Assembly (NCBI GenBank): GCA_964385505.1
Contig: CAYLPI010000054.1
Coordinates: forward strand, 1 to 22,000
From: CAITSH01 sp964385505
GTDB lineage: Bacteria > Pseudomonadota > Gammaproteobacteria > Burkholderiales > SG8-39
DNA length: 22,000 bases
Direction: 5' to 3'
In this document: piece by piece, positions 13,156 to 21,500 of the stretch
How the letters are laid out: each line of letters starts with the position of its first letter
How positions within the stretch are numbered: the first letter of the stretch is position 1
The notes under the pieces: model-generated
Database searches by the model: none
Told to the model about the DNA's origin: nothing
What the model saw: only the letters and a program-made list of their open reading frames with translations
Translations under genes and position numbers: made by a program

Positions 13156-15297
13156 TTGAGTCCAGCCGAGTCCAAGGGAGCCGCACCGCCGGCAACGCTG
13201 CCAAAGCTTCGCCAGGATCTGAAACTTTACCCGGGGCCGCAGCACCGGGACGGATCGCCGAGCTGGCGTGTGCTCGACCCGGTACGAAATCGATTTTATG
13301 AAATCGGCCTGCTCGAGTTTGAGTTGCTCGCGCGCTGGGCGGACCACCCGACTGCCGAGGCGCTGATCGACGCGGTCATAGACGAAACCCCGATTTCCCC
13401 GACAGAGGAGGAGGTCGAGGGATTTGTCGAATTCCTCGTCACTAACCAGTTGGTGATCCCTGAAGGGCCGGAGGCCCTGGGGCAATTGCGCCGACGCTGG
13501 ATGTCCGCCAAGCGCCCCTGGTACGAGCAGCTTTTCCACAATTACCTTTTTTTCCGGATTCCACTGGTCAGGCCGGACAAATTTCTGGAAAGAACGCTTC
13601 CCATCGCGCAGCTTTTTTATACGCGCACCTTCGCATTGATTGTGTTGACGGTGTTTTTTGTCGACATTTATCTGCTTACGCGTGAATGGGACGAGCTGGC
13701 GCGCACGTTTACCTACTTTTTCAACCTCCAGGGAGGCCTATATTTTCTGCTGGCCGGTTCCTTCTCCAAGGTGATCCACGAATTTGCACATGCCTACACG
13801 GCCAAGCGATATGGCGTGAGAGTGCCGGCGATGGGGCTGTCATTCCTGGTCATGTGGCCTTTCCTGTACACGGACACCAGCGAAACCTGGAAGCTCGCGG
13901 ATCGCAAAAAGCAGATCGCCATTGCCTCGGCCGGTGTCCTGTCCGAGCTTGCGCTGGCTTGCTTTGCAACATTGCTTTGGGTGATCACGCCGGAGGGGGC
14001 GATGAAGAGCATTTTCTTCATTCTTGCCACCACGACATGGCTGCTGACGCTGGCTGTGAATGCCAGTCCCTTCATGCGTTTTGACGGGTATTTTGTACTC
14101 TCCGATTTTCTTGATTTTCCGAACCTGCACGACCGCAGTTTTGCCTGCGCGCGGTGGTGGGTGCGCGGCCAGTTCTTTGGCTTGCGTGAGGCCCTGCCCG
14201 AACCCACCTTCAGCAATAACCAGCGCCGTGGCCTTGTCGTGTTTGCGCTCTTTGTCTGGGCCTACAGGTTTGTGGTTTATCTCGGGATCGCGTTGCTCGT
14301 CTATCACGCGTTTTTCAAGCTGCTCGGCATTGTGCTGATGGTGCTCGAGTTCGGGTTCTTCATCATCCGGCCGGTTGTTTCCGAGTGGCGGTATGTTTGG
14401 GCGCGCAGAAGCCTCGTTCATTTCAATCGCGGTGCCATCGCCACGCTGTTTGCCGTACTGCTGGTGGTGCTGTGGCTGGTCCCGGTTGCCAATGAAGTCA
14501 CCGCTCCCGCGGTGCTGGTCGCCGAGCGTGAGCAAAGCGTGTTTGTTCCGATGTCGGCGCAGATCAAGTCGGTCGAGGTCAGCGCGGGACAGCGCGTGGA
14601 GGCGGGACAGATTCTGGTGCAGTTGGGATCGGCGGAATTGCGACTGCGGGAAAAAAGCGCCCGGCGTGCCCTGGAAACGTCTCGCGTCGAATATCTGCGG
14701 GCGGCCGCCACCCGCGCCCAGCAAGAGCGGAGGATGGTGCTGGGTGGGCAGGTCGCAGAGGCTGAGGCCGAATTGAACGCGGTGGCCGAGGAGCAGAGCA
14801 AACTCGCGGTCCGTGCGTCGGCGCCGGGTATCGTGCGCGACATGCGTTCCGACCTGGTCGCGGGGCGCTGGATTGGGTCGCGTGAGTTGATGATGCGCAT
14901 CGTGTCGCCGGGGGCGGCCGGGATAGAGGCCTTTGTCACCGACTCCCAGATTGAGTCGGTTGCGGTGGGTCAAGTGGTAAAGTTCATCCCGGAGGTCGCT
15001 GGCATGTCGGCAGTCGCCGGTAAGGTCGTTTCAATCGACAAAACAGCCAGTAAGCAAATTTCCCGCAATGTCCTGGCCGGTCCTTACGGCGGGGGAATTC
15101 CCGCCGTGACAGACAAGCGGGGTGGGGCGACAGCCCAGAACGCTATTTACCGCGTCGTTATCCGGCCCGAGGCGAGCTTTAAACCGGGGGACTCGATTGT
15201 TCGCGGGACAGTCCGTATCGAGACGGACTTGACCCTTGTGGCACAGAATTTTTTGTATCGCGCTGCATCGATATTTGTCAGGGAAAGCGGGTTTTAA
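13156..15297 (+). CDS. PqqD-like/M50 peptidase/HlyD-adaptor fusion membrane protein
   Basis: A 713-residue inner-membrane protein of the 'peptide zinc metalloprotease' group (YydH-like in KEGG terms). Residues about 25-110 resemble a PqqD-like winged helix. Transmembrane segments begin near 159. The zinc site HEFAH has His208, Glu209 and His212, and NASPFMRFDG (Asn302, Pro305, Asp310) supplies the site-2-protease Asp motif. More helices cover about 256-300, 360-412 and 425-442. The rest is HlyD-like: a split biotinyl-lipoyl domain (462-495 and about 548-590) flanking a helical hairpin. The start is TTG 13156, since a stop lies in frame at 13135 and GGAG (13144-13147) is 8 bases upstream. It is followed after 269 bases by the giant DUF4347 gene. 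A role in its export or processing is inferred; proteolytic activity is not proven. Confidence 0.85.
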   Translation: MSPAESKGAAPPATLPKLRQDLKLYPGPQHRDGSPSWRVLDPVRNRFYEIGLLEFELLARWADHPTAEALIDAVIDETPISPTEEEVEGFVEFLVTNQLVIPEGPEALGQLRRRWMSAKRPWYEQLFHNYLFFRIPLVRPDKFLERTLPIAQLFYTRTFALIVLTVFFVDIYLLTREWDELARTFTYFFNLQGGLYFLLAGSFSKVIHEFAHAYTAKRYGVRVPAMGLSFLVMWPFLYTDTSETWKLADRKKQIAIASAGVLSELALACFATLLWVITPEGAMKSIFFILATTTWLLTLAVNASPFMRFDGYFVLSDFLDFPNLHDRSFACARWWVRGQFFGLREALPEPTFSNNQRRGLVVFALFVWAYRFVVYLGIALLVYHAFFKLLGIVLMVLEFGFFIIRPVVSEWRYVWARRSLVHFNRGAIATLFAVLLVVLWLVPVANEVTAPAVLVAEREQSVFVPMSAQIKSVEVSAGQRVEAGQILVQLGSAELRLREKSARRALETSRVEYLRAAATRAQQERRMVLGGQVAEAEAELNAVAEEQSKLAVRASAPGIVRDMRSDLVAGRWIGSRELMMRIVSPGAAGIEAFVTDSQIESVAVGQVVKFIPEVAGMSAVAGKVVSIDKTASKQISRNVLAGPYGGGIPAVTDKRGGATAQNAIYRVVIRPEASFKPGDSIVRGTVRIETDLTLVAQNFLYRAASIFVRESGF

Positions 15298-15566
15298 CCG
15301 CAAGCCTTTCACGCCGTTTTCGGAAATATTTCGTTGTTTTGTAGAGAAATCGGCTTTCTGAACAGGCGCAGCGATGGAGGCGGGATTGGTATGTTTTTAC
15401 TCAATCCAGATTCCAGCTAAACGCAGCTGCTTTCACGGTTTAATTTTTATCTGGGCATACCTTTTGCGTGTTGTGTTGTCAGATAGGTATATTGTTTCAG
15501 TGAACTATTTTAACCGTTTGAAATAATTGAAAAAAATACGTAGCGCTTGCTGATTGAGAGACCGCC
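15298..15566 (+). promoter_or_regulatory. AT-rich intergenic region with candidate promoters for the giant gene
   Basis: This 269-base gap is clearly more AT-rich than its flanks and holds no ORF. GGGCATACCTTTTGCG (15453-15468) has GG and GC at the sigma-54 offset and matches 8 of 12 consensus positions. TTGCGT (15464-15469), 18 bases and TATATT (15488-15493) form an overlapping sigma-70 candidate. GAGAG (15556-15560) is a weak ribosome binding site 6 bases before ATG 15567. Confidence 0.4.
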
Positions 15567-18500
15567 ATGAGTGAAAAAGAAAACACCACGCCCAAGACTG
15601 TCGGAAAATCGTCAAAAGGGGCAAAACGCAAGGCGCCGACCAAGCGCTTGAAGACACGTTTTCTGGCGCTGGAGCCTCGGGTCGTTTTTGACGGTGCGCT
15701 CGCCGTCGATATCGTCGACAAGACAGTTGCGGCGATTTCCGATTTCGCCATGCCTGATAGCGCGGCGGCACCTGCTGCCGCACCGGATTTCTCGCGGCCA
15801 TCGGCCGAACGCACTGCGACAGACAAAGCCGCAGCCGACGCGCAGGCTTTGCGCGATGCCAACGCTCTGAATCCCTCCGCCCAGATCGAGGTGGCTGCAG
15901 ATCCTGCCGGCGCCAGCGCGCCCACGGAAATGTTGTTCATAGACGGCGGTCTGAGCGGCTTGCAGCAACTGCTCAGCGGGGTTCGTTCGGATATCCAGGT
16001 TGTCATTCTCGATCCCGCCAGGGATGGTTTTTCGCAAATTACCGAGGCATTGGCCGGACGGAGCGATATTGCCGCCGTCCATCTGGTCACGCACGGCGAT
16101 CCGGGACAGATTGCCATCGGCAGCAGTTTCATGTCTGCCGCGTCGCTCTACGATAACAAGGCCGACGTGGCGAAGTGGGGCGCGAGTTTGTCCGCCGGGG
16201 CCGACTTCCTCATTTACGGTTGCGATGCCGGTCAGGGTGTATTGGGCCAGGGGCTTCTTACCGAACTCAGTGGCTTGACGGGGGCGGATTCGGCGGCCTC
16301 AACCAATCTCACCGGTGGCGGGCCGCTGGGCAGCGACTGGAACCTCGAGGTCAGCAACGGCGAGGTGTTGGCACGGCCGTTCGCCGATGCCGCGGCGCTG
16401 GCTGCATTCAACGATCTTCTGGGCACCCCCACAGTCGATCTGAACGGGTCTGCGCTGGGTGCGGCGTCGGATAATTTTTCCAGCAACGGCTACGCCGGTG
16501 GCACCGGCTGGCTTGGCTCGACCTGGACCGAGTTTGACGCGTCGCCAACGCGTTATTCCAATTACGGCGGTACGAACAGCAATAACAGTCCTGACTCGGG
16601 CAATATTGTCATGGCCAGTGCACTTACCGCCATCGGAGACACATCGCTTGGCAGTGCTGCAGAGGTCGCATTCATCGGGCACGGTACGCAGTACAACGAT
16701 TACATCCAGCGTACCATCGACCTGCGCGATTACACCACGGCGACACTGTCATTCACGTACCGCATGTCCGGGGTGGATGCCAGCGATGTGATCAACGTCG
16801 ATATTTCCAATACCGGCGGCCAGGTTTTCACGACCTTTTCCACCCTGACCAATGTCACCGGCAATACGACCAAGACAATCACCTTCAACAGCACGTCCGG
16901 GTTCGCATTTACCGACGATATGGTGGTCCGCTTTACGGTGGCCGGCGGGTATTCGGCGACGACGGACAGGTTCTTTCTCGATAATGTCAGCATTGTCGCC
17001 GACGGCAACAACTACCACGATACCTTCACTGAGGGCGGCAGTTCGATTGCCATGGTGGGGGCGGCTGCGACCGTGACCGACCCGACCAACGCCCAGATCA
17101 AGCAGGCAACGGTCACCTTGTCCAACATGAAGGCGGACGACGTAATCGCCGTCGGCAGCCTGCCCTCGGGCATCACCGCGACCTTCAGCACGACCAGTGT
17201 CGCCAACGACACGGTGACCTTCAGCGGTATTGCGCAGGGGTCCGATTACGCAACGGCGCTCAAGTCGCTGAGCTTTTCGAACACCGCAGCCAACCCCGAC
17301 ACCACGACCCGCGTCTTCAATGTCCAGGTCATGAATGTGACCGACGAACTTAGCGCGGTCTCCAACGCGTTTGTAAGGGTGGTGGGCGTGGACACGCCGA
17401 TTGTTACCGTCGCCGATACCTTCGCGACGACGACGTATGTTCCGATTTCCGGAAACGTCCTCGCGAATGATTCCGACCCGGACGCTGTCGGGGCGCTGCA
17501 GACGGATACCACGCTGATCACGCAACCGGCCAACGGTACGGTGACCATTGATGCCAACGGCAATTTCACTTACACGCCGACGGCATCGGGCACTTACACA
17601 GACACATTCCAGTACCGCGCCATCAGCATGGCCCAGGTCCCCGGAACCAATTATCAATACTGGAACAGCACGCCTGCCGGATCGTCGCTCAAGACGGGAT
17701 TCCCGACCGGCGCGCCGGACAATACCGGATTCATGTCCGGCTACAACGTCGACAAGGCTGCGATAGATGCCGGCGATTCCCTCGATACCTTCACGGTCCG
17801 GTTTACCAGCAGTCTGGTGGTGACTACAGCCGGAACCTACACTTTTTATACCGGATCAGACGACGGTTCGGTGCTTTATGTCGATGGGGTAATGGTCGTT
17901 GATAACGATGGTGCGCATTCCTATCTGGAGCAAAGCGGAGCAATTACGCTAAGCGCTGGCAGTCACGTGATTCGCGTCGATTTCTTCGAGATTGGTGGTC
18001 AGGAAGACCTGTTCGTTGCCTATGCCGGCGCGGACACCGGCGGGCAGCGCAACGACCTAGGCGCCGCAGTCGGCGTGCTTGCACCGAATTATCAGACCGG
18101 GACCGTTACAGTCAACGTGACGGGTAGTACCGGGCCGCGTCTCGCCCTTTCCGGGACGGTAAGCGGAGCGGATAACTTCGCCACGGCCGCATTCAGCAAC
18201 AACACCGGCACCATCAACTGGTCCGGCAACTGGGTTGAAACCGATAGCGGTGGAGCCGGTACAGGTTCAGGCGATATTCGGGTAACAGGCGGTGAGCTGC
18301 AGATCCGGGACCGTACCTCAGGCGGTGGCCTTGCATCGATCTCGCGTGAGATAGACCTGCTCACGCCGCAGGGGGGCAGCCCGGCGCCGTTCGGGGCGAC
18401 ACTTTCTTTCGACTACGATCGCACCAACATCAACACCTCTGGCCGGGGAAATGTCGTGTTGGAAATCTCTGGCGACGGCGGTACGACATGGACGACGCTC

Positions 18501-21500
18501 GATGTCTTTGATTACACGGATGCCGCGACAGGTACGCGCAGCTACGATGTTTCGGCTTATATCGCCACCAACACCGAGGTGCGTTTCCGCGCCGGCGCGG
18601 ACAACGTTACGCGCGAGTTGTTTGTTGACAATCTCCAGGTTACAACCCGTCAGGTCAGCTTCAGCGGGACGTATACCGAAAACGGTACTGCGGTAGCCGT
18701 TGCCGGAACCGGTGCCGGGTTTGATACCGGCGGAAACCTGTCTGGTGCAACGGTCACGCTGAGCAATTCGCAGTCGCTCGACCTGCTCTCCATCAGTCCG
18801 GCGGACAGGGTTACGCTGGCGGGCCTCGGCATATCGGCTTCTGCAGACAGCGCGAGCGCCATAACGCTCAGTGGCACCGCAAGCCGCGCCAACTATGCGG
18901 CGGCATTGCAACTGGTCAAGTTCAGCAGCACATCGGAGAACCCGCCTACAGTTAATCGCACCATCGCAGTCAGCGCGACCGATGCGTCGAGCAATGTCGG
19001 CAACACCGCTTATACAACGATAGCGGTAACCCGGGTCAACGACGCTCCGGATGCGGCGAACAACAGCGTTTCGACGCCTTTGAACACCACATACATCGTC
19101 CTCAAGTCAGATTTCGGTTTCACCGATGTCGATGGTGACAGTCTCAACCGGGTAAGGGTAACGGCGCTTCCTGCAGGCGCTGCCGGTACCCTGCAATGGT
19201 TTAACGGCTCCGCGTGGGTCAGTGTCACTGTCAATCAGTACATCAGTGCGGCCGACGTTGATCTGGGGCGGCTGCGGTTTGCGCCGACCGCGAGCTACAA
19301 CGGTGGCGCCAACTTCCAGTTTCAGGTCGAGGACAATTCGGGTGCCGGAAACAATCTGGATACCACGGCAAACACGCTGAGCATCACGGTGTTGAGCGGA
19401 GCAAATACCGCACCAACCCTCGCCAATGCCGGAACTCTGGCGTATGTCGAGAACGGTGCAGCCGCGACGCTGGGTGGAGCGATTGCCATTACCGATGACG
19501 GGACCCAGCTTTCTGGTGCGACGGTCACCATTACCGCGGGTACCTTTGTCGCGGGTGACATTCTTTCTGCGGTCACCGCAGGGACAAATATTACCGCCAG
19601 TTATGCCGCCGGAACCGGCGTACTCACGCTTTCTGGCGCGGACACCAAGGCGAATTACCAGGCAGTGCTGCAAAGCATCAAGTACAACTCGACTTCCGAG
19701 AATCCGACATCGGGGGGCACGCGCCCCACGAGAGCCGTCAACTATCAGGTCACCGATACGGGCGGGCTCGCAAGCAACTCACTGGCCAGCACGGTAAACA
19801 TTACCGCAGTCAACGATGCAGCGATCATTGGCGGGACTTCTACCGGCCTTGTGCGGGAAGACGGCACTGCGACGGCTACGGGGACCCTCACGATCAGCGA
19901 CGCTGACAGCGCCACCACCTTTGGCGTGCAGACCAGTGTCGCGGGTACGTATGGCAATTTCAGCGTCACCGCAGGGGGGGCGTGGACGTACAACCTGACG
20001 GCGAATGCGAGCGCTGCCGTGCAGGCGCTGACCGCGGCAACGACGCTGACGGATTCTTTTACTGTCACTTCGGCGGATGGCACAACCAAGTCCATTGCCG
20101 TGACCATAGCGGGCACCAATGACGCGCCGTCTGGTACCAATAAAACCATTACGACGATTCTCAATACAGCTTATGTTTTTTCGGTAAACGACTTCGGGTT
20201 TGTTGACAATATTGATGCAGGGGATGCGCTCAATGCCGTACGCGTAACCACGACTCCAGCCGCTGGTACGATCCAATTGTTTAACGGTTCAACCTGGAAC
20301 ACCGTTGCTGCAACGACCTACGTAAGTGCGACGGATATAGCCGCCGGCAATCTACGCTTCAATCCGGCAACCGGTTCGACAACGACCAGAACATTCACCT
20401 TCCAGGTTCAGGATGGTGGCGGAACGGCCAATGGTGGCGTTGATCTGGATGCATCTGCCAACACCATGACGATCAATATCAATGCGGCCAACACGGCGCC
20501 TGTCGTGGCTGGATCCGGCACGCTTGCGTACACCGAGAATGGCGTCGCTTCGGCGATAAATTCAACGCTTACCGTTACCGACGACAGTCCGACGCTGTCG
20601 AGTGCGACGGTCTCGATAACCGCCAACTACAATGCGGCGCAGGATGTCCTGGCGTTTGCGAATGACGGCTTGACAATGGGCAATATCGCGGTGAGCACGA
20701 ATGCGGGCGGGGTGCTTACCCTGACTTCATCGGGCGGTACTGCGACGCTGTCCCAGTGGCAGGCGGCTCTTCGGGCTGTCAAATACAGCAACAGCAGCGA
20801 TGCGCCGACTACCACGGCAAGGACTGTTGCTTTTGCAGTCAATGACGGAAGCCTGACGAGCAGCGCTGTCACCAGCACGGTGAACATAAATGCGGTGAAC
20901 GACACGCCTATGCTCGGCGGGGCTTTTTCGACCCTCGCGTATACGGAGGCACAAACTGCGCAGGTAATCGATGCGGCAATCACATTGACCGATCCGGATA
21001 GTCCGGCAAACTTCAATGGTGGCTACCTTCAGGCCGGTGTCACGGTCAATGGCGCTTCGCAAGACCAGATATCAGTGGTGCCCACCGGAGGAATAACGGT
21101 CAGTGGTGCGAACGTATTTTTCAGTGCGGTGCAGATTGGAACCATTGATGCAACGCTGAACGGCGTCAATGGCCAGGCGTTGAAGATCGCGCTCAACTCC
21201 AGCGCCAGCGGTGCGGCAGTACAGGCGCTCGGCCGCGCAATCGGTTATTCCAATTCATCAAATGTTCCGTTGACGGCTACCCGGACGGTAAGTTTTGTTT
21301 TCAACGATGGTGCGAATGCCGGTTCGGGGCCATTGGGCGGACTTTCAGTCACGAAGCTCGCTGCGGTTACGATCACGGCGGTCGCCCCCGGTGCGCCCAT
21401 GGTCGCGCTTTCAAGTGATACCGGCAGCAGCGGAGCCGATAAGATCACCTCCAACGCAGCGTTGACGGTCACTACTGCGGAATCCGGGGGTACCGTTCAA

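Noticed and set aside
16749..17657. Several minus-strand open frames opposite the giant gene (for example 302 codons here)
   Set aside because: The plus strand is continuously open through this region with recognisable repeat strands, and the minus frames are short Val/Ala/Thr-rich shadows.
18654..21389. CRISPR-like or nucleotide-level tandem repeats in the giant gene
   Set aside because: The repetition is at protein level with low identity and units of over 100 residues. No short, regularly spaced identical DNA repeats are seen.
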